Origin: Stenogyne calaminthoides
Taxonomy: Eukaryota; Streptophyta; Magnoliopsida; Lamiales; Lamiaceae
Length of the DNA: 64,000 nt
Reading direction: 5' to 3'
NCBI GenBank assembly: GCA_037126765.1
Contig: JBBCBC010000034.1
Coordinates: 16,056,691 to 16,120,690 of the forward strand
Shown: piece after piece, positions 35,268 through 46,760 of the stretch
How positions within the stretch are numbered: position 1 is the stretch's first letter
Layout: every line of letters begins with the position of its first letter
Made by a program: the position numbers and the translations under genes
The notes under the pieces: model-generated
Seen by the model: only the letters and a program-made list of their open reading frames with translations
Databases searched by the model: none
Told to the model about the DNA's origin: nothing

Positions 35268-37116
35268 TGTTGGGGAATAAGTTGCACAGATCTATTCGGG
35301 GTAAATATTTAAATACAAATTTAATTCTTTAATTATTACTAGCATGAATTAATCCTATATTAATTCAAATAATAATTGCAACAACATATCATGCATATAA
35401 AAAGCCACGTAAAACTTACGCATGCGGAATCTACGGGTTTACGTGAACGTACCTCTCGGGATGGCAGTGACTTTGGTCGAACGGACTAACCAAAAGGACT
35501 TCCCAAGTATTCCCTTAGCCCTTGCTCAACTATCCGGTGGAAGGACACTTGTCGAACAATTAACAAAAGGAAAAAATAAACTTTGTTGCACCACCTTTGT
35601 GGATTTGCTAATATTTCCAGCACATGGAATTGTACTTGGGAATGAACTAATCATCCCCTATTTATAGGAGAGGGAGTGGTCGAATTTTATGTTGAAAATC
35701 AATGTGGAAAAAGACTTTTCTTAGTCACCAAGAAATCTTGAATATATCTTCTATATTCTTTTTCCCATAATTAAAATATTCCACAAAAATCCCACCTCCT
35801 CTATTATGGTGATTTTCGAAAATTTAGTGTTACAAGAATCCAAGATTTGGATCTTCTTGAATTTATGAGATATTCTTATATTTCAAGAAATACATATCTT
35901 CCATAATATCTTTTCAAGAAAATCAAGAAAAATCTTTCTTGCCCACTATATTTTCAAAATTTCGAAATATTCTATATAGATAACCAAGTGGGAGATTTCT
36001 TGAATTTAATGAGATAATCTTGTATTCCAAGAATACATATCTTCATTCCATAACAAAATTCAAAGAAAATCTTTCTCCCTCTTTTATCCATAATTTTCGA
36101 AAATTTAGAGGAAATATTAAGCAACAATATTTATTTTATTTTAATCACCTTTTCAGTTATTGGACTATTTGTTGGGCTACTCAGGGGGCCTTTAGGAGAA
36201 TTAAGATTGGACCTTCTAATGGATCTTGAATATCTAATATTGAGCCACAATATAATTCAAGCCCATAAATATTAATTAATCCCACTACATAATTAATATT
36301 GCACCATCCATCTTAACCCATATTACAGTCAATATGGCTCCCGGTCATTATTTCCCGTGTTTAAGATTATCTAGCCCATTAATTAATTCAAGCCACTGAA
36401 ATAGCTTTCCGTTAATTAATATCTTTTGTCCTTGGTCGAGGAACGATTCAACATTATTATTCATACCGGAAACTAATTCCACTTGCAAGATTTGGTATGA
36501 TAAAACTTATGAACCTCCCAAGGGGGCAAATCAAACAAGCGTACTTGCACACGATTCTTCGTATTAAATCTTAGCAATCACATGTGACCAATAATATTGC
36601 CCAAGATAAAATGTATTGAATCTCTCTGATTCGCTACCCATGATAAGTCAAAGCAATAGTTACCAATCCCGTGATCTATTTAAGGGGCCGAAGGTTAAGA
36701 AACAACGAACCACCGAGGTCTAATTCTTCCTTGTTAGGTTCTCAAGAATTTATCCTCCTCAGAGGTCCTATTCAACAAGATCGGTCATGCACTAGTGTAA
36801 TCTCTTGGTCAAGACAAACCAATCGAGCCTTACACCTCAACCTTTCGCGATGGTTGTTCATTTCCATCTAGGTCGTGAATGGCGTACTTTTTAGTTACAA
36901 GGGACCATTAATTTAATCTTCGTGATACGGTATCACTAAATTAACTACTGATGTAACACGTCATTTAATTATTGAGCAGTTATATGAAATAAATATATAT
37001 AACATTCAATCATATTTAAAGCATCAGTGATAAACAATTTATTTCAGTAAATAAGTCTGAAAATTCAGCTTCGATTATACAAAGTAAAAAGCATACTTTT
37101 CAATATAATCCCAACA
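35268..37116 (-). mobile_element. Copia D 5' LTR
   Basis: 1849 bp, tgttggggaa to aatcccaaca. It contains the promoter of D. Near-identical to 28020-29870 apart from CAG/CTG/CCGG sites, which argues for a recent insertion. Also duplicated at 347-2189. Confidence 0.95.
35659..35666 (-). promoter_or_regulatory. TATA box of copia D 5' LTR
   Basis: tatttata on the + strand, so tataaata on the - strand, in the context ctcctataaatagggg. It is conserved in all four D LTR copies. Confidence 0.75.
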
Positions 37117-37121
37117 CAATC
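37117..37121. repeat. Target-site duplication of D, right (CAATC)
   Basis: caatc directly after cccaaca. It pairs with 28015-28019. Confidence 0.92.
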
Positions 37122-38297
37122 TACACAAAAGAACGACCATAAGCTTGCCCTTAAACTCAATTCTCTACCATCTACTTAGGCATCATCATCTAATCAAAGA
37201 GGTCTTTGCAAGGTTGTAATGTCGGGCTCTTTGGATGAGTAGGGTTAGTATGGTGTAAGTGACATAACTCAACTTGTAGAGCTCAAGAGTTGGTACTAGA
37301 GATTAACAATTGTTTCACACTCTCAACTTCAACTTCATATTTTCTAAGAGTTTTTCAATGAACTCTTACCCACACCCAACACTTATCCTCCATATTTGCA
37401 ACCTCACGCTTTTATTTTCCAAGGGTTTCGGGAAACTTTGTTCCTTTTTTTTTTCTTTTATTAACCCTTGGAAAGAACTCTCTTTATCTTGAATTTTTCA
37501 TTTTCATTTTTCTATTCTATCTTTCACACTAGGTAACTTTTCTTTTTACCCATTTTTCTTTTCATTCATTCCCCCCATTCTAGAGTGTGACACTTCTTCT
37601 CTCATTCTTATTTCACAATCATTTCTCCCTAGATACCTTCATTTGAGCTCCTCAAGTTGACCAAGGATCAAATGGGCTTATGAAACAATGGGTACTTCGG
37701 TTACATGATGTGGCTTGCCAAGAAATGGATTACAAGGCTCAAATGGGCTAACTAAGGAAATGCTTTCCTTTGGGTAAGGATCATATATGGCCAAGTGACT
37801 TCATAGAACAACAAAATGCCTCTTATCCTCTTAGATGATTCCTCCTAAGTCAAGTTTCAAAAAAGTTCAAAGGGCAAGTTCTAGCACTCACAAGTGTAGA
37901 CGACACACTCAGGAACAAAAATGCCATCATATCACAAGATCACTTCAAAAATGCCATCATACAAGCTTGGTAAGAATGAACGAGCACACTCTTCCAAATT
38001 GCACTCAACCAAGTTCAACAATCACATGAATGAATCATTTTCAAGACAATATAACCACACTTCAAAGAAAGCATCATCATCCATCAAAAACTCAAACAAG
38101 TACCAAAATTCAATCACATTCAATCAACACAATTAAACACCACAATTCATCAATTCAATATACAAATTACCAATCCATCCAAAAGGGAAATGAGACAATT
38201 CACACAAATCCATCAACAAATGAGTACAAACCAAATAATAATCAAAGGTTAAGGAGGAGAGAGTAAGGGAGAAGAGAGGAATTTGGGCACAATCCCC

Positions 38298-39735
38298 TTA
38301 GGGGTTATCTTGAGGGTCATCTCGGCGGTAGCGACCATCGGGGTTCTCTCGTGGAAACTGTCTGGTGAACAAGTGTCGCATCATGTATCTTATGTGATCT
38401 ATCCCATCTTGGTTGGCTTGAACATCATTTGCCATTTGGTTCATGCTTCCCCTAAGATCGGCGACGTTGTTGTTCAGTGCTTCCCAATCTTGCCTCCTTA
38501 ATTGCCACCCACCAAAGACCTCCGGCTGTGGCTCTCGTTGTTGAAAATGATGACCTAAGGCCTGGTGGTATGGACCTCCTTGCTCCTCTTGAGCTCCTTG
38601 TCCTTCTTCTTGATCCCCTTCTTCTTGTGGCATGTTGGGGTTCACAATACCCGGCGCTCCTTGTCCACGTAGCTCTCTATAAAGATTTGAGGCCCCTCTC
38701 TGTGCAATAGACCCGTGAGGTCTATGTTTCCCGGATGCCCCAAGGATACGCTCGTCAAAAATGGATTTGGCAACGGGAATAAACTATCATCACGTTGTCT
38801 AAAGCAACATCGCCCTTTTATCATGCTCACGGTGGTCACATTTGCCATGTGTCGCCAATCAAACTTCCAACTTACAAGTTCCCCTTCCTCCATGTATGGC
38901 TCCACATGCCTAGCAATCATCGTTATAAACACCCCTAGCCTCACCTTTTGAAACTCTCTGCTCACCATCCTATCCAATTGGATCATTAGGTATGACCCGA
39001 CATCGAACATGAATTGGTTCACAAAACACCAAAGACAATAGAGCTCATCTGTTGGGACCGATCCTCCCTCCGTCCTTACAAACAACGTGTTTGAGAGAAT
39101 TCTCTCAATGTAACAGAGTGATGGATTGCGGATTGATGTTGCCTTGGCGTGGCTAGGGTGGTATGGCTCAGGGTCTCCTTGTGGACCACGACAAATGACT
39201 CTCCAAAACTCAACCGGGTCATACTCGACCCTCTTCTCAAACAACGCCCCAGCTTGGTCTCCGGGATATCCTATAATTTTGTTCACTTGTGAAGCGAACA
39301 AACTATAAGGATTCCCATTGAAGACAAACTCCATTGAAATCGAGCACTCCCCTTGCTTATGTACCCTGAGGGTTGAAAGGAACTCAAGGGTGATACCCTC
39401 ATTTTTTGATGGAGATGGCTCGTCCATAAGGCGATCTAAGAAAACATGCATCCCTGCTCTATCAAAAAGAGTCCGAACATCTTCTAAAATTCCCATCCTC
39501 TCCATGCATTCCAAGTCCAGAACTCTTGTCCCTTCCAACTTCCCCGCAAATTTGTCCCATTTTCTTGCCATTCCCCGCCACCTTCACCGAAATTCATGTC
39601 AAAATCTTCCGATATTTTCTCGTTTTCCCTTAGTCTCTCCTCAATTTCCTCTAATTCTTGGTCAGTCAACTGTGGTGGTCCTTGGTTTCCCCTCCCTCTG
39701 CCTCTTCGTGCTCTATTGGCCATTTTCTTTATCAT
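38298..39735 (-). pseudogene. Athila ORF1-like protein (ATHILA family)
   Basis: About 480 codons in three frames. The N-terminus (39735 to about 39570) is basic then acidic: ANRARRGRGRG, then TDQELEEIEERLRENEK. The middle at 39571-38642 has the family's core: GILEDVRTLFDRAG, LEFLSTLRV, VEFWRVICRGP, HAKATSIRNPSLCYIERIL and ELYCLW. The C-terminal part at 38645-38298 is Gln/Glu-rich with a likely coiled coil (NNNVADLRGSMNQMANDV). This matches the Arabidopsis retrotransposon ORF-1 family (Pfam PF03078), whose function is unknown. One break lies at an A run (38757-38761) that is one base longer in the left copy. Confidence 0.82.
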
Positions 39736-41234
39736 TACTCAAGGGTTAGGGTACATTCACATATTCAAATAAGCACAAGCACACACATATGACATTTTCA
39801 TCCTATCTCCCAAGAAATTTTCCTTCAGTTCATTCATTCCATCACCACAATCCAACAATTTAATCAAACAAGTTGTTTACCGTTCTTATCCCAACTTCCA
39901 ACTCACACTTAACAAAATTCCAACATGGAGGTTCACCAACATTCATACTAGAAACACTCATCATTCACAATTTCAACCAATTTCACAAGCCCATGAGAAT
40001 TTCTTAGCACAAAATCAAAAAATCTACAAATAATCAACATTTATAAGCCACATTTCACACAAAATCAACCAAAGCATGCCAAAATCTTCCAAAATTAACA
40101 TATATGTCATGCACTCCAAGTGTTTGATAAAATGTCTCAATGAAAATCCAAATCTAAACCACACAATGGAAACACATAAACATACAATAAGCTTAAAGAC
40201 TTCAATATAAACATGAATGAACCCAAATAGAAGAGAATAACTTTCTCTTAATGGATGAAAATGAGAAAAATTGACTCTTGCTTGTTGAGATGGAAAAAAA
40301 CCTCCAATCTTGGCTCAAAATGACTCCAAAGGTGTGAAAAAGGAAGGATGGTGGAGTATTGTGGTGGGAAGATGCAAAGTATGGATGAAATTAGAGGAGA
40401 ATGGTGGTTTTTCTTGAGGGGGCGATTTTAGGGTTTGGTCGAAGTGGGGAAGAAAAGAAAGAGTGGAGGAGAAAGAAGGGGAGTCTGCGTATAAGGCAAC
40501 TTTTGGGGGCAGCTCGACTCTAGCTGGGCTGCTCGGGTCGAGCTGCCCAAATTTTTTTAACCCCGGGCCTATATCCAAAATGCCCAAAATGTCGAGCAGG
40601 GCAGCTCGACTCGAGCTGCTCTCGAGCTGGGCCAATTTTTTTATTTTTACCTCATGAATGCAATACTAACCTTTTGATCCCTCGATCCGAGCCAGGTCGC
40701 TCGTTCGATCGAGAGAGTCAGGGTCTCTTCCTTATGCACCTCGTTTTCTCCTTTGTCATCCCACCATTTAATGCCACTTTCCAACGACTTATCACCTTAG
40801 TTCCACACTTACCATTGATTGCTTTCCCAAATGATTGAATTGGATAAATTTGCTCAACTTTCAAGCACTCATTAACACAAACAACAATATCAAGCAAAAG
40901 TGCACTGGTGCAATTGAATTTGTGAAAACGAACACACCCCCCCAAAATTTTTCATTGCTATGCAATTAATAGTTTGGAAAAATAGTGAAACAAAGAATAT
41001 ATACCAAGCACCATGAACCATTAAGCTCTATACTAACCACATCTTAACAATTAAGCTCATCATCATTCAACTTCAACAAGCAAGTATACCAACAAAACGA
41101 GAGTCCAACACGGCAAAATTCATGTACAAGTATTTTCACCATTTAAGTTCAAAAATATGTCATACGATGAACATCACCAAAAACACAAAACAGGGGTGTG
41201 TCAGTGCAACAAAAACGCATAAGAAAATGCACAC

Positions 41235-41273
41235 CCCCAAACTTAGACTTTGCAAAGCAAATCTAAGTTTGGG
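41235..41273. repeat. Inverted repeat at Athila-type polypurine tract
   Basis: Arms ccccaaacttaga and tctaagtttggg with about 14 bases between them. Such a hairpin beside an aagtttgggggtgt tract is commonly seen at the 3' end of Athila-type internal regions. A weaker counterpart is tttgcttg/caagcaaa at 27761-27780. Confidence 0.55.
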
Positions 41274-41646
41274 AAAGTGCTTGTACCTAAAGTGACCTTC
41301 GAGTACACATCTCCCATTAAAGCTCGATATCCACCAAGCCTCGAACACACGACTGTTGGAATATAGAGGCACGTAAACACGTAATACATGCGCAACGGAA
41401 ATAAACAGTTCACCTACAATGAACATATAATTGCATAATTGAGTACAAATAAACATAAAGAGAAACCTTACAGCAGATCAAAAGCAGATTTCTTAACTAT
41501 GGTATCCACGTAATTCCCGTTGACAGAATTGCACAGATCTGCCAGTGTTGAATCTGAAACGGAATTTGCTAGGAAAATTCCTATCCTGGATTTTATGGAG
41601 AAACTAGGTTTTCTTGTTATAGTAAATAATGAATCCCGGGACCTCA

Positions 41647-41654
41647 TATATATA
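41647..41654 (-). promoter_or_regulatory. TATA box in copia F LTR
   Basis: tatatata in the context ccctatatatatgagg on the - strand. It is about 40 bases from the E insertion, which separated it from the upstream part of the LTR. Confidence 0.6.
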
Positions 41655-41685
41655 GGGAGAGATTAGCTTATATCATAAGCAAATC

Positions 41686-41690
41686 TTTAT
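41686..41690. repeat. Target-site duplication of E, left (TTTAT)
   Basis: tttat directly before tgtaggtccc. It pairs with 56158-56162. Confidence 0.92.
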
Positions 41691-43252
41691 TGTAGGTCCC
41701 GAACGGGTTTTGTGAGGGCAGAAGTCTAGAGGGGAGGGGTGAATAGACTTCTGAAAAACTTTTTGTACAGATCAGGTGTGAGGGCAGTTAGCCTGATCAG
41801 AGTGCGAGTGAATCAGTTTGGACTGATAACCAGCTTACTAATCGCCTGAAGGCAGATCAGTTCGGTAACTATCAGTTTAACTGATGTGTGCGGAAGCTTA
41901 AGTTTTACCCGTGAAAAACCAGTTTTTGTAAATCAGATTCCAAAGTTAGTGTTTTAACCAGTTGACAGAAATGTCAAGCTTGATCAGATCAGAAGCTTGG
42001 TGCTAGCTGATCTCCACTTCGAATATGTATGCGCTTTAAAGGTTGTGTGCAATAGTGTGGACAGTTAATCAAAGCAGTAAAGGCACACAAGATTTATAGT
42101 GGTTCGGACAAACCAGTCCTACGTCCACTCTTCCCTATCACAAGGGGCACCAACTTAACCAACTGGACTTAGTTTTATGTGTTAGTCCAACACAGTACAC
42201 CGACAGATATTTAAGGAGTTCTCACTCAACCGATCCCAGAAATCAGAACTAGAAACCCTAGTCTGAAATCTTGCTAAACAACTTAACCTAACTTTGGGTT
42301 TGGATAAGATTGTTTTGGTTCCAACTATGAAATCTTTTCTAGTGTTTAAGGTAGCCTATCAGCTAGATGAAAAGATTTATGTGCTAAGAACTTATGGAAT
42401 GAACACTTAATAAAATAATCTTCTTGATCGTGTTCTTCGTGAGGAAATCTGATAATACTTTAGCTTCTTGATTGTTCAGTGTTTCCGTGTTCTCACTCTG
42501 AAGTGTGATCCCATATTTATAGACCTTGAAATCAAAGAGCCGTTGGAGAGCAATTTGAATTTAAGGCTATATTAGGAAGGTTTGCAGGATTGATGTGGCG
42601 TCTTGAGAACGGCATGGCGAAAAAGCGTGAACTTGTATTTTATAGCCGTTAGAGAGCAAAGATCGAATCCCTTACTTGTCGGCTCGATCATCGTGTCTTG
42701 TTCTTATTGGTTGAACAGGCCTTACTTTCCAAATGTTGTTCTTCCAACTAATGTTGACATTCTTCTTGTCGGATCATAGGCGTATGATTAGGTGAAGCAT
42801 CGGTTTTTTCCGGTGGTGACCGATCGATCGAATCGATCGATCTACGATGGAGTCTTTAAGTCTTAGGTTGACTTAGCTTCAACTAGCGGACTCGGTGATG
42901 TAGGTCTTCCGGTCCGATCTTCCGAAAGTCATCTGATCTTCAAGTATTCTGAGTTTGAGCTTCATGACTTCAGCTGAGATATCTGACTAGATCAGATTGA
43001 TCTGATCTTCTGTTCTTCTCTAGCATTCTGGCCTGTCGGATATCAGTTGTTCTTTGGATTTTCAGATCTGACTTATACATATTGAGGTTCCCCCTCAATA
43101 TGTGACCTATCTATTACATCATCTGTTCTATACAATAATTATCAACTTGTATTCTATAAACGGTAATATAAACATCGATTAACCTAACAGTCCATTTGGT
43201 CCTATTACACATGTGTTTCGGAACTTTTATCAAAACTATAAATTTCCCAACA
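41691..43252 (-). mobile_element. Copia E 3' LTR
   Basis: 1562 bp, tgtaggtccc to tttcccaaca. This copy keeps CAG/CTG-rich sequence (19 in the first about 255 bases by hand count), while the 5' LTR keeps only 3 in the same part. The TATA box on the - strand is at 42514-42521. Confidence 0.95.
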
Positions 43253-43268
43253 ATTTCCCCCTTTTTGA
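43253..43268 (-). other. Polypurine tract of copia E
   Basis: On the - strand tcaaaaagggggaaat, directly before tgttgggaaa. The same form precedes the LTR in the left copy. Confidence 0.88.
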
Positions 43269-43459
43269 TAAAACCAAAACACCTGAGAAACCAAACACAA
43301 TTGATAAATATAGAACAATAAAGAGCACATAATCAGAAGACAATGAGATTTTGTCTTAGGATCAGAAAATAAATTTTTCTCATTAGATATGTCGATTACA
43401 ATTTACATTAGAAAAGTTTGAATTTAAAAACAGCTGATCCTGAGAAGTCTTCTGATTCT

Positions 43460-46400
43460 TCACTCTTTAGGCTCGTATCCTTCTGGCATCTCTATTTGAT
43501 CTTGAGGTACGTTGAAAATCTGATATAGTTTCCATTTGACATCATTGGTCTGCTGAGGATCAGTTATGTGCGTTTTGCTCAGGATGTCAAAATAGAACCT
43601 CTGAAATGCCAGTCTGTCAAATGAGCCATCTGCCTTCTTCGAGTAATCCAACAGATCATACTCTTGGCGAGATATTTTTACATTGATAAGTTTGGCCTCA
43701 TTTTCCGGATACTTGGAAAATACGGATATTTATTTTCTAACCAGTTGAGGAATTCATCATCTGGAGATTCTTCTTGTGGAACAAGATTGAGGACAAAAGC
43801 ATCCAGAAGCCATTCACTTCTGATCTTGTTCCATTCCTCAAACCTCTTAGCATGTGCAGCAGTTTTTGGAATAATCTCATCAACTCTTCTTTGGTATTTG
43901 AGGTTCCGTCTTGATTTTCCGGCCTTTCCTTTCTTGCTTTTCGATCTGAATCTTTTCTTGGACCTTACATCTCTGCCAATTTTACGCCCTTCTTTCTTCT
44001 TCGCTTTTTCGGTCTCTTGACAATGCTCTCTTTGGGCGATTTCTCGGCGATTCTTTATCGGCTCAGATCGGCTTTTGTCTTCTTGTGACTATTTTAATGC
44101 GAAAATTTGGAAATACGAGTTGTGATGTCCCAACCCCCCATGGCTACCTTTTGTGATGTCCGGCTTTTCGCTAGCCTACCTTTTGTGATGTGTCCACCTT
44201 GCACCAGACTACCTTTCTTGCCTTTGATTTTTCAATCTTTTGGAGACTTCATTAGCAAAGAGATCCGGATGGTCTAGTCTTTGTCCATAGGCTTCATGAT
44301 GAATTAGATCTTACATTGTTACGATCATGTCGATTGGTTTCTCGATCCGTCCTTCCCCTTTTTGGTTTGATCAAAAAGCGTGAGAGTGGGAAGTTAGGGA
44401 TCCAAAATGATCGATATTGCTACGTTGAGATCAGCAGATAAGCACGGGCTGGAGCGGTTAGAAGTTGAACCGCCGAGATCATTTCGATCTTGGCCAGATT
44501 CGATGGCGAAGAAAATGTAAAGATCGATTTGTCAAGCTTGTCTTTGTCAAATCGAGCTTTTCAGGTGAGCATCGAAAAAAAACTTGTTGTTGATCCACGA
44601 ATCGACTTGTCATCCACGGATTTTTATAAGATCGCAGAATCACGGTGGTCACTGATTGGGAGAACCGATCTTTGATCGCCAATCCTGAGGAAATAGCCAA
44701 TTCCTTTGATCGATATTTCTTTGAGGCGATCCGCCGATCAGCTATAATTCCCTCAATTTCTTCTTTTCGGAGATCTTTGAAACATGATCGATCTCGCGAA
44801 GTTGATCGTGATGATGTGAGATGTAGGAATGGTATTCGTCCTTGATCGGTTTGATTGTTTGTGCCTCGGTGGTTGGTCATGGCTGCAAAGCACAGTTCCA
44901 CTATCATCGGCAGCTCTGTATCCTTCATTGTAGTATCTTCTTGGGAGCTTCTTGGCGATCTCGGTTCGCCTTTTGTTGATCAACCCAACTTCCTGTGGAT
45001 CAGAGCTTTGACAGATTCAGTAGTTATCAGCTCAGCTGGTGATCCTACTTTAGCAGATTTCCTCATATCGAAATCAAAATCTGCAAACTCATCAGCACCG
45101 CCCATCTGTTCAATAATCATTATAAAATCTGAGAAGCTTTTTAATCTGAGATCTCTCCAGGTGAGGATCTCCATAACTTCTTCTCTAATAGCAGGATGGG
45201 CGACCAGTTCTGGATACTTCTCATCAATTTGTCGTTCGATTTCCAGTCTGACCATTTTCCCTGTGATGGTCTTTGATGATCTAGACTCAGGAATTGTCTG
45301 CTCAGTCTCAGGTTGATGAGATGTGGAGGGTTCTGGTGGTGCTTGAGTGGGCGGAAGTTGTCTGATTGGCTCGACTGCGAGAGAGGTTCCACTGTGTGGA
45401 GGCAGATGCGCTAGTTCCAACAGGTAAGCTTTACGGGTTCGTGGTGATGTAGTTTCGTGTTCAGCGGGCAGGTGTGGGAGAAGGAGAAACATGCTTTCGG
45501 CAACCATTAGTCTGAGTGGTGAAACAATTTTGGGCTGGAGGAGAAGGAGATCGTTAAGTCTCGAGCTTTTTCCGCCGAGAATGATCTGGCGAGCTCTCGG
45601 CTTGAAGCTTTACTGTCGATGCTTCACCGATTTTTTGGTCTGTGCCTGATGCGGCGCTCCTCTTCATCGACTCATCTTCTAGCATCGAGTCATGGAGGCT
45701 TGCTTCGCTTTTCTTGACCTCTTCTCGCGGGCCTTCACGGTTTTCTTTTTCTTCTTCAGGGGGGGCATCTGGTGGGCCTTCACCGGCTTCGGCGATTCTT
45801 GACATCTGGTGTAGATGAAGTTGCTTTCTTGTTTTTTTCCTTTCTTCAATTTTGGAGGGTTGGACGATATCATCGTGCGGTGGCCCAAATATGGCTTTGA
45901 AGTGGTGGAGAGGAATGCCTTGTAGGACTTGGGTCCATTCATTCCCATTTGGCCTTTGGCATTTTATCTGTAGGATAAGCGCAACCTTGTTGAGATTGCC
46001 GATCCTCTTCTTGGATATACTGCCTCCACTCATCAACTCCAAATTTATCATGTTCTTGGAGTAGAATGGCCTTTAGAAACCCATGCCGATTGATGTTCTT
46101 GGCTTCATCAATTATTAACGACCATATTTATGCAGTTTGACGGATGTAAGAGCATGGGAAATTTTGAATGTAATACCCATAATTGTTTTTGACAATATGT
46201 CAAACAACAATCGGTATTTCCTCTTGAGCATTGGCCTGACAAAGCCTGAAGTATGATGTTTGTCGGCCTCTCGCATGAGCTCGTTTCTGATCAACTCATC
46301 TTGATTCTCCCTGTAGTGAGCAGGCGAGATTCGTCCTTTTTGGTAGGCCGAACAGACGTGTTATATCTTCATTCGTCAGTCTGATTTCTTCTCCGATGAC

Positions 46401-46760
46401 TGTCGAAAGTAGTTCTTCTCCTGGAGCATCTGTATCCACCCTTAAATTCCTTAAGAATTCGAGGGCTTCATACTGCATCACTGGATTGCAGTGAGCAACA
46501 CAATATTTCTCAAGTCCTGCCTTCTTCAGGATTTCCTCTACTTCCATTGATTCCGGATCCTTTGTAACCCCAAATTGTACGAACTTGTCCTCGACAATCC
46601 TTATTGTTAGTTCCGCATAATTGCACATTATTTTACCCATACCGTGAGTGATCATCAGATTCTGTGAATTTGAAACTTGAGTAAAAGCACTTTGAATCGC
46701 AGAGAAGTAATCTGGAGAGTTTTCAGAAAATAAATCGCAAGTTTGTGAATTGGAAAACTC
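43460..46760 (-). pseudogene. Extra ORF downstream of pol in copia E
   Basis: An ancestral frame of about 1000 codons, now in several frames. The N-terminal piece (46655-46296, open further upstream to about 46730) has YEALEFLRNLRVDTDAP and EEIRLTNEDITRLFGLPKRT. This layout resembles the plant putative transposon protein family found in env-like position. Next is a Glu/Lys/Pro-rich part (46051-45554), then a Pro-rich part with EVMEILTWRDLRLKSF and MGGADEFADFDFDMRK (45507-44980), then 44928-44479. The C-terminal end (43651-43460) has FDRLAFQRFYFDILSK and ends in EPKE. No membrane segment is obvious. Function unknown. Confidence 0.65.

Larger units (their letters stand above)
28020..37116 (-). 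mobile_element. Copia element D, complete, Angela/Tork-like
   Basis: 9097 bp with LTRs of 1851 and 1849 bp, 5-bp target duplications CAATC, a polypurine tract and a blurred tRNA-iMet primer site. - strand order from the right: leader, gag, protease, integrase, RT, RNase H. This is the copia order. The RT subtype (ASRAWN, YVDDILIIGN, GMVARYQSNPGKEHW) and the long LTRs resemble Angela/Tork elements. It is inserted into the Athila-like remnant. The LTRs are very similar, which suggests a young insertion. The coding region is frame-broken except for RT. Confidence 0.93.
37117..41353 (-). mobile_element. Athila-like gypsy remnant, right of the D insertion
   Basis: Host sequence of the D and F insertions. 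It contains an Athila ORF1-like gene (38298-39735). 37122-38297 and 39736-41353 have no recognisable gene, and short + strand frames there are low-complexity His/Ser/Asn strings. A tcgag-rich patch lies at 40505-40640. Near 41235-41273 an inverted repeat, ccccaaacttaga/tctaagtttggg, includes a polypurine-like tract on the - strand (ctaagtttgggggtgt). No primer site was found, so it may combine parts of more than one element. Confidence 0.7.
41354..41690 (-). mobile_element. Copia F 3' LTR, outer part
   Basis: Starts tgttggaatatag after the Athila-like sequence and continues at 56163 beyond E. Both parts together make an LTR of about 1.55 kb. On the - strand it runs from tgttagtgttag (57370) to ctctatattccaaca (41354). 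Confidence 0.85.
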
